Notes under the pieces: model-generated
What the model was told of the DNA's origin: nothing
The model's database searches: none
The model's input: the letters and a program-made list of their open reading frames with translations, nothing else
Program-made: the position numbers and the translations under genes
NCBI GenBank assembly: GCA_009760855.2
Contig: WPIO01000007.1
Span: 3,506,001-3,570,000, forward strand
Length of the DNA: 64,000 nucleotides
Source of the DNA: Cristatella mucedo
Taxonomy: Eukaryota > Bryozoa > Phylactolaemata > Cristatellidae
Reading direction: 5' to 3'
Part shown: positions 43,195 through 55,036 of the stretch, in pieces
Position numbering within the stretch: position 1 is the first letter of the stretch
Layout: each line of letters opens with the position of its first letter

Positions 43195-44130
43195 TTACTA
43201 GTTACGGGCAAACTAAGTGTGATTCAGAGATGGGAAAGATTAACGCTCACAATCGGCTGTGCCAGCATATCTCCTGTTGAATCTGCACGAAATCTAGGTG
43301 TCATGCTCCAAAGTGAGCTTTTATTAGACCACCACATCAGCTCCACAATCAAGTCTGCCTACTTTCAGCTACATAACATTGCTAAAATTTGGGCTTGTTT
43401 AGGCAGGGATACGACATTTAAGTTGGTCCATGCATTTGTGACATCCCGTCTTGACTTCTGTAACTCTCTGCTTGCTGGTCTACCAGCCTGTGAAATCAGG
43501 CGCTTACAGCTGGTGCAAAACTCTGCAGCTAGGTTTGTATGTCGTGAGCGACGCAGTTATCACATCACACACCACTTTTCACCGATCTGCACCGGCTACC
43601 AGTCAAGCAACGCATCGACTTTAAGGTTTTGTCACTTTCTTTTTGGTTCCTTCAATCTTTGGCTCCAGTCTGCGTATCAGATCTACTCCCCGCCAGGCTA
43701 GGCATCGTACCACCTGCTTTTCGGAATCTAATCGTTTACTTACACCTCGTACAACCCTCGAATTCTTTGGAGACCGCGCCTTCAGTTTGTATGTTCCCAA
43801 AGCCTGGAACTCACTCCCGACTTGCGTCATGACATCTCCTGACTTGACCACATTTAAAAAGAAACACGTAGGACAGCATTTAGTGGGTCCCTGTGATTCG
43901 TCCTTGATGTGCTTATGCGTGCTAAGCACTGTGCATGCTGCCACTAACCACATTTGCATGCTGACCCTGTGCATGTCACGCCTAACCATATTATTCATTT
44001 CGTTTGTTTTTTCAAGCATGATTTTACTTACCATTGAATTGCATTTCACTTTACAGCAAATGTAAAGCGCCTAGAGAGAGATTAAGTTCTCTGAGGGCGC
44101 TTTATCAAGTGAATTATTATTATTATTGTC
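43195..44130 (+). mobile_element. LINE-A 3' half
   Basis: From LxVIQRWERLTLTIGCASIS through an open C-terminal frame (43219-43701) to the 3' UTR, stem-loop and (ATT)n. One frame break near 43560. Confidence 0.83.
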
Positions 44131-44136
44131 TATTTA

Positions 44137-44402
44137 TCAGAGCATTTAGTGGGTCCCTGCGGTTCGACCGTTATGTGCTTGTGCGTGCTGACACTGTGCA
44201 TATTGCCACTAACCATAGTTATATGCTGACCCTGTGCATGTCACACCCAACCATGTTATTCCTGTTGTATATTGAGCATGTCACCACTAACCATTCGATC
44301 GTGCTTCCTCTGCAGCAAATTTAAAGTACCTGGAAAGAGATTGAGTTCTCTGAGGCCTATCATATGTTTTACTATTATTATTATTGTTATTATTATTATT
44401 AC
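44137..44402 (+). mobile_element. LINE-A 3' UTR and tail
   Basis: Directly follows the preceding copy's tail. Contains three rather than two copies of the CACTAACCA 3' UTR module, a degraded stem-loop and (ATT)n. Confidence 0.75.
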
Positions 44403-44639
44403 CTGGCTTGCATGCCACTTCACTTGCTGGCACTAGCTTACTAACCGCATCTCCTTACTCTTCCAGCGAGCTCTCGCACCACTCGCTCCTTGGTTTCCGG
44501 CAGTCTCGCCGATCCTCGCACTACGTTGAGTCCTTTTAGCATCCGGGCCTTCCGCTTGACTGCGTTGGAAGTCTTAAGCTGGATTTCGGCTTTTGTCACC
44601 ACCTGCACTGAGTTTGTTTCGTCTAAGTGTTAGCTAATG

Positions 44640-44930
44640 ATATGTTGTCTGTTTCACTACATTGTCGCTGTGCCCCACTGAACTTGTCTTTTCGTTCCTG
44701 TTTGCTGTGCCTGCTTAGCCGTGCATGATTCAGTGCATGCTACCATGCAGATGTCTTATTAACCAGCTATCCTGAGTGTCTTCTTGCTTGCTTTGGCTTG
44801 GTTGTCAATTACGATACCTTGCTTATCATTAAAATTTGTTGCTTTTTTAACTGTTTTGAGCTTTAAAGCGCCTTCATAGAGAGCTGGTTCTTCTATAGCG
44901 CTTCACTAAAGATTGCTATTCTGGAGGATG
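44640..44930 (+). mobile_element. LINE-C 3' end
   Basis: CATGATTCAGTGCATGC block, then CTTTAAAGCGCCTTCATAGAGAG...TTCTATAGCGCTT stem-loop. Resembles 5890-6240. Confidence 0.55.
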
Positions 44931-46853
44931 AATTTTATATTTTAGAGTGATTGAAACGGGCTATCAGGGTCTCTAGTCACGCCCTTAAGCAAGTTTCTTC
45001 CTTACCTAGGAGGTACACTGCAATGCACCCCTCGTCCACACTAGACAACGTTATCCGCTTTGCTATTTCTGGAGTGTACCGAAGTGTAGCTCTTGATCTA
45101 TTGACCTTGGTTCCACTATCGCGTTACGTAGCTCCACACAGGTCAACAAGGTCCATGATCTGCTAGAGCTGGAGGTACAGCAAGAATGCTTAAGGTTCAG
45201 CCGCTTAGGCTCGTCGTTGGACGGAAACGTAACATCGGCACATCTGTTCAAGCATTCATTACTAGCAACTCCTCTCCAGATGATCGGCGTTGATTAAAAT
45301 TAAGATCTTCTCGATTTATGGCAGCCTAGTACTTATACGTGCAGTCTAACTCACGATATAGACTATTTTCTGTTTAGTTCTAGATCTGCGATCCCATAAG
45401 AAGACCCCGGGACTCGTCAGCTGATCCTGAATAGGGCTTCGAGCAGAGGCTTTGTACACTAGTGCTGAATCGGAGCTGCGGATAGGGGCCAGATTTCCCG
45501 AACCAAAGACTGCCTGCAGCTACCTTTGCGGTGGCCGCGTGAGTACCACTTGAAAATGGTAAGCAAGCTTTAAATATTTTAGCAGTCCAACCCAGGCGAG
45601 ACTAAATAGAATTAGCCGAGCCACATCGGTACAGTCTTAGCCACCGCTGCCGGTGCTCGCGGCTTTATAAAGGCCGTTACCCTTCGACCTATCCCCTCAC
45701 CCTTCGTCGTGATACCTGAGATCATTGGTCAGCTCGTGGTGAGGGACAAAGACCGCTGTGTCAACGCAGCACCCTGTCTTCCAGGCAGCAACCTGTCAGT
45801 TCGGATGGTGCCTGTGGTCGGGCAGAAATAATAAACATTGGTCAAGAATCGCAAGGGGTGTGGCAGTTGGCTTCCTGGTGCGATTGGTTCAGCCCTACGG
45901 CACTCGCGTGAGCTGGCACGCTGCTGCGAAGTTAGGATCGGTACAAAGCGGTCAGTATAGAGGTCCCAGCAGCGAAAGCGAAACTCATACGACTTTCCCC
46001 GGAGTTTATGTCATCGCGGCAGAGAGTTGGGGGATCTTATTAAATCCCAGAAGTTCGGCCCATTGCATTCAACTGTTGCAGCCTTGACTTGATGTACTGC
46101 GAATGCGACGACGAGTATGCGAAGATTTAGCATTGAAAAAGAAGTCAAATTGGGAAATGGCAGCAATGTAGGAGAATATCCTGTTTATCCAGGTAAGGAT
46201 AGCGTTCAGTGAAATAGCATTCTATGCGATAAAGAAACCTTGAAAACATGGCTGGATTTTTATGGGGAAGAATTAATGGAGAGACTACCTAAGATGCGTA
46301 ACTGACGAGTCACCAATGGTATCACCTACTTGGATAGTGTGCAGAAGAATAGCGTCACCATCAGCAAGCTGGAGCACTTTTGAAAAGTCATTACAAGCAA
46401 TCTGTTTATAGGGATTGTATGATAACTACATTGGTCTAACTTAATCCACCAATCATCTGGTGCTGGACTTGATTTATGGTTCCTTCGATATCCGGTCTGA
46501 GCGAAACTCAAATTATCTTAGAAAAATTCTTGAACTTTAAGACATCGCTTGTATTTCTCCATGACATGTTGTTTGTATTCAGCGAGCATCTCATCTGAGA
46601 AATGAACTGGCCAGCAAAGGCGTACGCAGTATTGAGCCAACGATCGGCTACAATACCACTGCGTACCAGTAGACAATTACATAAGTGCTTCGGGCCAGCC
46701 ATGATCAAGGTTTAGCCCCCTCGTAATCTCCTGGAGTAGCATGCGTTCGTCTGTCTAGATTTCATGCTTATTGTTACGAAATTATAGACTGTTTTAACGA
46801 TGCTATTCTCGTGGAAAGTAAGTACTTCTGTGCTGAAACTTGCTGCAGCTTAA
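44931..46853. other. No gene recognised
   Basis: Unique sequence. The frame at 45758-46087 has no recognised domain. Confidence 0.45.
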
Positions 46854-47180
46854 TAATAATAATAATTATAATAATGCACTTGATAAAGCGCCCTCAGAGA
46901 ACTCAATCTCTCTCTAGGCGCTTTACATTTGCTGCAAAGGGAAATGCAATTGAATGGTGAGTAATATCATGCTTGATAAACAAATAAAATGAATAACATG
47001 CTTAGGGGTTACATGCACAGGGTCAGCATGCAAATGTGGTTAGTGGCAGCATGCACAGTGTCAGCACGCATAAGCACATCAAGGACGAATCATAGGGACC
47101 CACTAAATGCTGTCCTAAATAGGTGTGTTTATAAGTTCTTTTTAAATGTGGTCAAGTCAGGGAATATTCTGATGCAAGTC
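46854..47180 (-). mobile_element. LINE-A 3' end
   Basis: AAT repeat, stem-loop, 3' UTR modules and the start of the C-terminal coding block; truncated at about 47180. Confidence 0.8.
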
Positions 47181-47214
47181 GCTCTCATATACCGTGTGCC
47201 ACGTTGTTACTTGG

Positions 47215-47350
47215 TACCGCCTGCTTATGGTTAGCATATATGGATTAGCTAAGGATCCTACAGTCAGCAAGGAATCATACCCGAGACCTCAGGCACAAGA
47301 TTCTATGACACTAGCCACTAAGCCAGTTGGAATGCCCACGGACAGATGGA
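47215..47350 (-). mobile_element. tRNA-like SINE head
   Basis: Minus strand: A-box-like TGGCTTAGTGGCTAGTG and B-box-like GGTATGATTCC about 45 bases later. No mature tRNA fold or acceptor pairing was evident, so it is called SINE-derived rather than a tRNA gene. Confidence 0.5.
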
Positions 47351-47954
47351 AGTGCAAGTTTCTCCTCGAGGCTCGACTAGGGCATCTAATTTGCCTAATT
47401 CACTAACGACTCCAATTATTTTTTTAGTTCGTTTAACTACTGAAAATTAAATTAAGTTCGTGCAGGTCGTTTAAGCTCCAATAAAAGAATGTTAAGGCAT
47501 TTTATTTTTGCGGAGAGCTTTTAAAACAAGAGTTGAAATGCTCTTATCAATATACATGTACAGCACTCATCTATTTACCGTGCGAAGTAACTCTATTATT
47601 TCGTGAAGACTTAGTCAGGGCTGCATCAAAGATTTCTTGACTGTTGTGTTCTAGCTGATTTCTGGCCGGGTTACTGCCACTAAACGCTCAACTGCCCTTG
47701 TTTCCTTCCCAACCACAGTAAAAAGTGACGAACTGAAAATTTTGAAGGTTTGCGGCGCGGCAGAAAAAGCAGAGAGATCTAATTAAAAATAAGAGCCAAT
47801 AGGCGTAGGAGCATAAATTCTTGTTGAACGAAATAGGCGATTGTAAACTCTTCTTCCAAGGATTTTTATAAGAGATTATCATAAATTTTTGAGCCGGTAA
47901 TTTATTGTCGTATTAGTTCTTGGATTGACAAGGAACTCAGTATTTTGGATTACA

Positions 47955-48080
47955 GTAATTGGTTAGAACACTCGACTAGAGGTAATCCTGTGGTTGTGGG
48001 ATCGCTCTCTGCTTGATGCGAAACTCTTTTCGAAATTCAGTCCCACGGCAGAGACCCTCTTTTAGCTCAGTATTTTAAGT
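47955..48080 (+). mobile_element. Possible tRNA-like SINE head
   Basis: TTGGTTAGAACACTCGACTAG resembles an A-box region and GGTTGTGGGATCGCTC a worn B box. The 3' part is not recognised. Confidence 0.35.
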
Positions 48081-48189
48081 TTAAAATGGCCGTGAATCAT
48101 GAACCGAATGACCCATGACCCGAGGCAAACTCACAGAGTCAATAAATGTTATTGAAAATATTAATTAACTATAATTGCCTTTTTTGCAG

Positions 48190-48410
48190 GTGACGAAGTT
48201 TTGCGTTGACCTGTAGCCGGAGGATAGAATTTTGGGGGGGGCAATCCAGGTTGCCGTTTTTCCTTTAAGTATCACGTTGCACTGGGGACAGCCGCTTACT
48301 GGAAGAGTATCACTTTAACTGGGAGGGGGAATTCAGTGACCAATGCGGTTTGAACCCGGAATCCAATGCTGCAGAATCCGCGACCTTAACCCCACCCTCA
48401 TCGGCCCAGC
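48190..48410 (-). mobile_element. SINE-3-like tRNA-derived element
   Basis: Minus strand: GGCCGATGAGGGTGGGGTTAA, then B box CCGGGTTCAAACCGC, followed by a ~150 bp body. Its sequence differs from SINE-1 and SINE-2; only one copy was seen. Confidence 0.45.
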
Positions 48411-48757
48411 ACTATTGCGAAAAGTTTCTTGAATGCGCTGCTCGAATGATTTTGCTGCTGCAATCTTTCAACTAAGGCACTTACAGCGAATACTAATAGT
48501 TCAGGCCGGTCGGATTCAAGAGCTATTAATATTCCTCGCCGATAAATTGGGGCAAGAACCTCGCGACTTTTTAAAAGATGACGAACGCGGCGACTGCCAC
48601 AGTTGAAAAATGATCATCTACAGGTATTTATCAAACACCAGAGTGGTTGTATTGCGAGCACTTTGTGGGCCATATTATTGCTCGGCTAAAATAAGCACAT
48701 TAAATCGCCGTTGTATGACGGCGATGTCTTTTAATAATTATAAGTTCGGTTTGGGCT

Positions 48758-49093
48758 ATGTCTTCTCTGAGAATGTCAGTCAAAGCATACAACTTATTAA
48801 AAGCATTTCAAAATGCATGCATTTTTACCGAAACAAACACGGCCGTTTTGGGGGACTTTGCGGACACTGGAGCTAGAGCCGTATGCGTGCGAGTGGAAGC
48901 CGGTCACGTGGTTCTGTATGACTATCTCCTGCAAGGCGCGAATCAAAGATGGAGAATGGAAATAAATGGTAATTCTTGCACTGCCGAAAGTTTAGCGGGT
49001 GAGTTCACTGAAGGAGCACATGAGAGCACAACGAACACCGTTGTCAGACGCTATTTGCTATCTGACAGCAAGCTGATATTCAAAGAAACTTAA
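48758..49093 (+). CDS. Unrecognised open frame, 111 codons
   Basis: ATG-started frame in non-repeat DNA with mixed composition (VLGDFADTGARAVCVRVEAG, QRWRMEINGNSC) ending at TAA 49093. A second frame overlaps at 48610-48876. No domain recognised; it could be a decayed element or chance. Confidence 0.13.
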   Translation: MSSLRMSVKAYNLLKAFQNACIFTETNTAVLGDFADTGARAVCVRVEAGHVVLYDYLLQGANQRWRMEINGNSCTAESLAGEFTEGAHESTTNTVVRRYLLSDSKLIFKET

Positions 49094-50462
49094 GGCAAAC
49101 TCATACCCGTTAATTATAAGGCTTTGCCCGGTCGGGGGACATTCGAGACTGCATAGATAGTGAAACAGCCTGTCAAATTTTGCTTAGGGGTACTTATAGT
49201 AAACATGTCAACAGCCTGTGGTAACAGCACATATGTCAGAAAGCTCAACTGTCCTTTCACGACAGTGAGCCAGTCAGTGGATGTTAAAGGTGGCATTATT
49301 ACACCACGCTAGCTATCTTTCCTAGAGCCAAAAAAATTTACTCGACCCTGTCATTCTAAAGCATTTTTTGTTTGTTATCTCATTTTTAAGTCATTGACTT
49401 CTCTCTGAAAAGGAAGGATTCAAAAACTCGTAGTAAAGGTCCAGAGAAAAAGTAGTTCATTCTTCGGGCTGAGGCGAATTTCCACAATCCAACAAAATCC
49501 ACTCTGTCCAATCAGAATTTGGCGAAATAGGCACCGAACTGACAAACTCATTTTGAGTGCACATTAAGGTAAAATATCTTTCAAATATAGCCAAAGGATT
49601 TCACGCTATTTCGCAGGTACGTTCTCCTGCAAATGGAAGGCAAAGACTATTACCGCACTCCACTTTAATTCCCTACAAATCCACCAGAAATTGGCTGTGC
49701 AAAGATCAAGCGTGGATTGCATTTTAATTTTATAGTTCAGTTTGATCCAAAAAATTCCAAACCGTTTCTTACTTTTACTGAAACGCAATTCCCTGCAATC
49801 GATTGCATTAGACCCGGCCAATACCGCAATCTACTGCAATCGGCTGAAAATTACTCAAAAATTGAATTCGCTGTGCATCAGCTTAGACTTTGATTTACAC
49901 TACGCTGACTGCAAAATGCACCCACAAACTTTCAGATCACTTCGCATCGCATTCTCAGACAATTTACAGCAATTGACTGCAAAGGCTAAGCCCAATATTG
50001 CAATCCTCCTCAAATTGAATGGAAAACTATCGGGTCGATTTTCAATGGATATAAGTATTATTTTGGTAGGTAGAGGTTTATTACATTGTATTGTGGCGGA
50101 ATGCCATCTATTTGCATGAAAACGCGCTTAACCAATCGAATAACTTTTCTTGGTGCATTTCGAAAGATGGTTTTCTGTGATATGCCCTTAAAATTCGAGC
50201 TTCATGCAGCTAATTTTCTCTCAGTGTTTGCTTAATTACGGTAGATTTGGGTAGATTTTTGGAAATTTGCCTCACTCTTTTCTTCAAGCCGCGGAAGCTG
50301 TTGTGAACCAAAGCGGTAGTAGCAGTGTGACTTTGCTAGAATTTACGCGAGATTCAATTTCATCTTGTTTCCCTTTTTATCTCGATGTGTGCCGTGCAAA
50401 GGCCAGAAACAATCGTGAGACTGTGTTGGCTAAGGATGGGACGTTTCAGTCTACTGCTAGGT
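49094..50462. other. No gene recognised
   Basis: Unique AT-rich sequence with recurring TGCAATC/CTGCAAT words near 49790-50010. The 125-codon frame at 49742-50119 spans these words and is probably not a gene. Confidence 0.4.
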
Positions 50463-50480
50463 CACACACAAACACACACA

Positions 50481-50548
<68 letters not shown>
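50463..50548. repeat. (CA)n microsatellite
   Basis: CA repeat with AAC interruptions at the left and one TA interruption. Confidence 0.96.
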
Positions 50549-50549
<1 letters not shown>

Positions 50550-50852
50550 CTTGGCTATGTAGGTTGGCTTCATTCTTCAGTGCTGCCATTACCCGAGTAA
50601 CATCTATGTGGTCCTCTAGCCATGCTGGATTCGTATTTCCTACGTTTCCTCTTATATTAAAACCTATGGGAACCGTATTGTTCATGATCAATAGTCTAGA
50701 AAGTATAGCTGGAAATCGGACAAAATAGTTATTGAGATTTGGACTTTCAACAACAGACTTGCACGCTATTGCCAGTGCTTTAAAGATGTAGCCTCTCTAT
50801 GGCTTTTAAATAGACTGCTCTACTCTAACAACATTGACTTGGTATATTCCGT

Positions 50853-52083
50853 CATAATAATAATACAGTTGATAAAGCTTCATCAGAGAACTCTATATAT
50901 ACTCTAATCTCTCTCTATGCGCTTTACATTTGCTGCAAACGAAACGCGATCGAATGGTCAATGGTAGCATGCTCAATAAACAACAAGAATAATATGGTTA
51001 GGGGTGACATTCGCAGGGTCAGCATGCAAGTACGGTTAGTGGCAGCATGCAGGGTCAGCACGCATAAGCACATAAAGGACGAATCACGGGGACTTAATTA
51101 ATTCACTTGATGCTGTCATTAATAAGTGCGTTTTTAATTTCTGTTTAAATGTGGTCAAGTCAGGAGATGTCGTGACGCAAATCGGGAGTGAGTTCCAGGC
51201 TTTGGGAGCATACGAATTAAATGCACGGTCTCCAAAGGATTTGAGGTTCGTACGAGGTATAGGTAACAGTTAGATTCCGAAAAGCGTGTGGAACGATGCA
51301 TAGCCTAGTTGGGGAGTAGATCTAATAGGTAGGCTGCAGCCAACGAATGAAGGGACCAAAAAGTGAGTGACAAAACCTTGAAGTCGATGCATTGCTTTAC
51401 TGGGAGCCAGTGCAGGTCGGCAAGAAGTGGTGTGATGTGGCAACTGCGACGCTCACGACAGACAAGTCGAGCTGCAGAGTTTTGCACCAGCTGTAAGCGT
51501 CTGATTGCACAGGCCGGTAGACTAGCAAGCAGTGAGTTACAGAAGTCAAGATAGGATGTCACAAATGCATGGACCAACTTAAATGTGGTATCTCTGTCAA
51601 AACAAGCCCAAATTTTAGCAATGTTATGGAGTTGAAAGTGGGCAGGCTTGCTTGTCGACCTGATGTGGTCGTCCAATGAAAGGTCACTTTGGAAAAGGAC
51701 ACCTAGATTTCGTGCAGACTCAACAGGACATGGACTGGCAGAGCCGATTGTGACCATTAACCTAACCAATTTCTTAATCACACTTTGTTTGTTCATTACT
51801 ATTAAGTTGGTTTTATCAGCGTTCAATTTAAGTAAGTTTGCTTCCATCCATGTACGGACGTCATCAATACATGTAGCAAGGGAGTTAAGAGAATTCGTCG
51901 TGTTCGGTGGTTTGTGAGGGATCATAGCAAAGGTACAGCTGAGTGTCATCTGCATAGAAGTTAAACCTAGATTGTGCCTGGCAATCACAACGGCAAGAGG
52001 GAGAGTATAAACCGTGAAAAGAACGGGACCAAGCACACACCTCTGTGACATCTCCTACTTCAGAGGCTCCTCAAATGATCTGT
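50853..52083 (-). mobile_element. LINE-A 3' half
   Basis: AAT repeat, stem-loop, 3' UTR modules and a long open frame (52051-51305) from SQRCVLGPVLFTVYTLPLAV to LLDLLPN. The motif C segment is frame-shifted (LGLTSMQMTLSC). 5' break inside motif B. Confidence 0.84.
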
Positions 52084-52214
52084 TGTTAATTTTATCAGCC
52101 GCAATTTACAATTAAAGTCGCCACATAAGTACGAAGCATGAAATAAAAATCAAACAAGTACTAAAAGGATTTGGGTGCTGCAAAAAGTAGTTCTTCTGGC
52201 CTATCCAATGACAA

Positions 52215-52515
52215 ACTGACAGACGGTGCAAAATTATGCCGCCAGGCTCGTCTGTCTTCAAGTCGCAACTGCTGAACTAAGCTATTTCTCACGGATCTGC
52301 ATTAGCTATTCGTTAAGACTTGAAGGCTGTGTCACTTGTTGCTCCCTGTATCCCGTTGCTATGGCCTGCCTACCTGGTCTGAAACACCTGCTAATTCAGG
52401 CTTTTCATCGTTCGCTCCGCTTCGTGCCTTCCGTCGCTTCAAATCCTTCGGAGACCGTGCTTTCCATTCCAGAGCAGTAAAGTCTGGTGCTCACTACCGA
52501 CCTACGTAAGTACAT
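52215..52515 (+). mobile_element. LINE-A relic
   Basis: Plus-strand C-terminal block (ATTATGCCGCCAGGCTCGTC...). Decayed. Back-to-back with the following antisense relic. Confidence 0.55.
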
Positions 52516-53540
52516 TCCCAGACTAAATGCTGTGATGAACAGATTTTTATTGTATCTTCTGTCTAAATGTTGTTGTTAAGTCAATGGCGCCAGTCTGGAG
52601 TGGATTCGAGGCTTTTTGGAGCATACGAAGTACACTTCGAGAGATTTAAGGTTGGTTCGAGGAATAGCTCACGACTTGACACAGTAGAGTACGTGCTAAG
52701 GTTTTTCGCCTGATTTGGAAGTAATTCGGATGGGTGGGCTGGCGAAAGAGAATCAAGGAGCCTAAAATTGAGTGGCGAAACCTTGCAATCGATTCGCTGC
52801 TTGGGCCAGTGCACGAATGGTGAGTTTCGTAATTTGGCAACTACCGGGCTCATGACAGACAAGCCTAGCCATGGAGTTTCGCACCAATTGAGGCGCCTTA
52901 TTGCACAGGCAAGGAGACCTGTAATAAGTTCGAGGAGTCGAGGAAATGTCCCAAATGCATGGACCAACTTATATGATGGATCCCTGACCAACCACACAGG
53001 AATGTGTGCAGAGCTACAAAGCTGAAAGTAGGCAGACTTGACTGTGGAGCATCATGCGGTCGTCTAGTGAAAGGCCACTTTGGAACAGAATTTCGTGTAG
53101 ATCCAAGAGGAAAGATATTGTACGAGCCCATGTTGAGGTATAGGTTTTCGTATTTCTGAGTAACAGTAAAATGCCCATCGCTAGTAAGTTTGTTTTCTCG
53201 TAATTCAATTTGCGAAAGTGTTGTCGTCTTATTCCAAATGTCAGCAATACGTGCTGCAAGAGAGTTGGGAGATCTTGACGTCCAGGAAGTCAGGCAGAGT
53301 TCAGAGCTCAGGAACAACAGCGTACCATCTGCATAGAAAGGAAAGTCTGGATTGTGTTTGACAATTGCATCGGTAAGAGGGATAGTGTAAATTTTGAAGA
53401 AAAAAGGTGGACCCAATAGAGCACCGGCGTATCCCGTACTTTACAGGCTCCGAAGACGATCGTGGCCAGCCGACATCGACGCCAGCTGGTGCTATGTGCT
53501 GCCAAACATTCCTAGAATGGATTCCAGGTCGACTGTCAAG
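52515..53540 (-). mobile_element. LINE-A-related relic, divergent
   Basis: Antisense C-terminus through RT. Frames at 52997-52581 and 53416-52898 show FPFYADGT (motif C, second Asp lost) and LHTxLCGW-like blocks, with motif B remains near 53430. More diverged than the other copies; similar to 1-455. Confidence 0.62.
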
Positions 53541-54951
53541 GTCGACTGGCAAGTTTAACTGTCTAATTCCCACTGGGTGGGCTCCTCGCGCTGTCGAAAC
53601 GATTCGCCAGTTCAGCATTGCTCCTAGGTCGTTTTGGTACGAGCAGCGAACTGTTCTAGAAGAAAAGCCCGGGCAAGTCGGTACGAAAATACTGACAGTT
53701 AATTCTTGGAGTCCTAATTCAGCTTTAATACGGCAGCTGCCCCGTTTTTAGTGTCGGCCTCAATAGACTCGACCGAGATCACGCGAGATCCAGGTGCCAG
53801 CGCCAGCTTTGAGCCCCGCCTCTTCAATCTGTCGGCGACGCTAGAGCATTCTAATTGCCCTCCTCAGCTCGGTTGGAGAGAGGCAGGCCGCCGCCGCCGA
53901 GCCGCCATAACTCGCCCGGTCTGGCTCAACATGAGTGGGCCGCCGCTGCCGCTACCACGGCGAGCTCTGGGCTTCGAGCTCGTCAGAGCAGGCCTCAGTA
54001 AACACCGAACGCTCGGCTCGGCTGTTGACACAAAAGCTTTAGCTGGCCGTCTCGTGCAGCCTCGTGCGGCGCTGGTCAGACGGTTTATTCTTTATTCTGT
54101 CACCGAGTCGCGGGTCAGCTGCTGCTGCCTCCCTCCCCTTGCTTTGTCTACGCTCGGCTGCAGTACAGCCGCTGCCGCTGCCGCCGGCTGCCCTGCCCCT
54201 CTGACTCGTCACCCCCGACCTGCTTAGCGAATTCGCACATCGCGGGCCGCCTTCCTCCTGGATGGTTGCACCACAGTACTTCCGAACGAAAGCCGAACAC
54301 GACTGGCCGCCATGTGGGAACCGACGGGCAGACGACGACAGCCTCGACCCAGGCCAGCTGCTGCTGGCCGACAAATATCTAGTGCCGAAGAAAACACCAC
54401 AAGCGTTAATTAATGGCCAACGTGCCTCGGGGTTGACACTTAGTCGGTCACCTTCAGCAAGGATGCAGCTGCAGTGCTGCCATGCAAGTGACAGGCGCCA
54501 CTCGTGGCAGGCAGCTAGTGCTAGAGAGTTCGTGCGAGTGCTTCGGGCGGGCGTGGAAAATACAATGCATCGGCACTCACCGTTTAATCTGGGAAGAGTT
54601 TCGGCAAGCATGCCTGCGTTGTGCACAAATGGTCAGTCAGCCGTATACTTCGAGGAGGCTGCCTGGAAATAAGTGGAGAGCTCCAGACACCGAGCCCCAA
54701 ATCCCACGGATAGAGCTAGAAAATTCCTTTAAGATCCGGGGCGGGGCGAGCAAATCAATACAGTGGGTTGCAGATGGGAGCATATGGTCGCAGGCCACGA
54801 CCAAGCCGGCTACCAGCGTGAGGGGGACAGAGAAGCAGAAGAAAACTGCAGTGCAGATACGATACGTAGAATTGGCTGAAGTAAGAAAGCACCAGCTGAG
54901 AAGCTAGCCGGGGCAAAGTGACTAAGCTGTAGAAAAAGCTCAACCCGCCGG
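53541..54951. other. CpG-rich stretch, possible promoter
   Basis: GC- and CpG-dense from about 53750 to 54400 with open frames on both strands (53751-54227 plus, 54626-54039 minus), as expected of a CpG island rather than proof of coding. Could be the 5' end of a gene that owns the candidate exon at 56085. Confidence 0.35.
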
Positions 54952-55036
54952 GAGGCCAAAGCGCCTAGAAAGAGATTGAGTTCTCTCAGGGCGCTTTATC
55001 AAGTGCATTATTATTATCATCATTATCATTATTAAG
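54952..55036 (+). mobile_element. LINE-A tail-only copy
   Basis: A clean stem-loop AAAGCGCCTAGAAAGAGATT...GGGCGCTTTATC and (ATT)n-type repeat with almost nothing upstream: an extreme 5' truncation. Confidence 0.8.

Noticed and set aside
49742-50119. 125-codon plus frame
   Set aside because: Built on recurring TGCAATC-like words in AT-rich DNA; no domain recognised.
54039-54626. 195-codon minus frame
   Set aside because: Lies in CpG-rich DNA where stops are rare, with a competing plus-strand frame and no domain.
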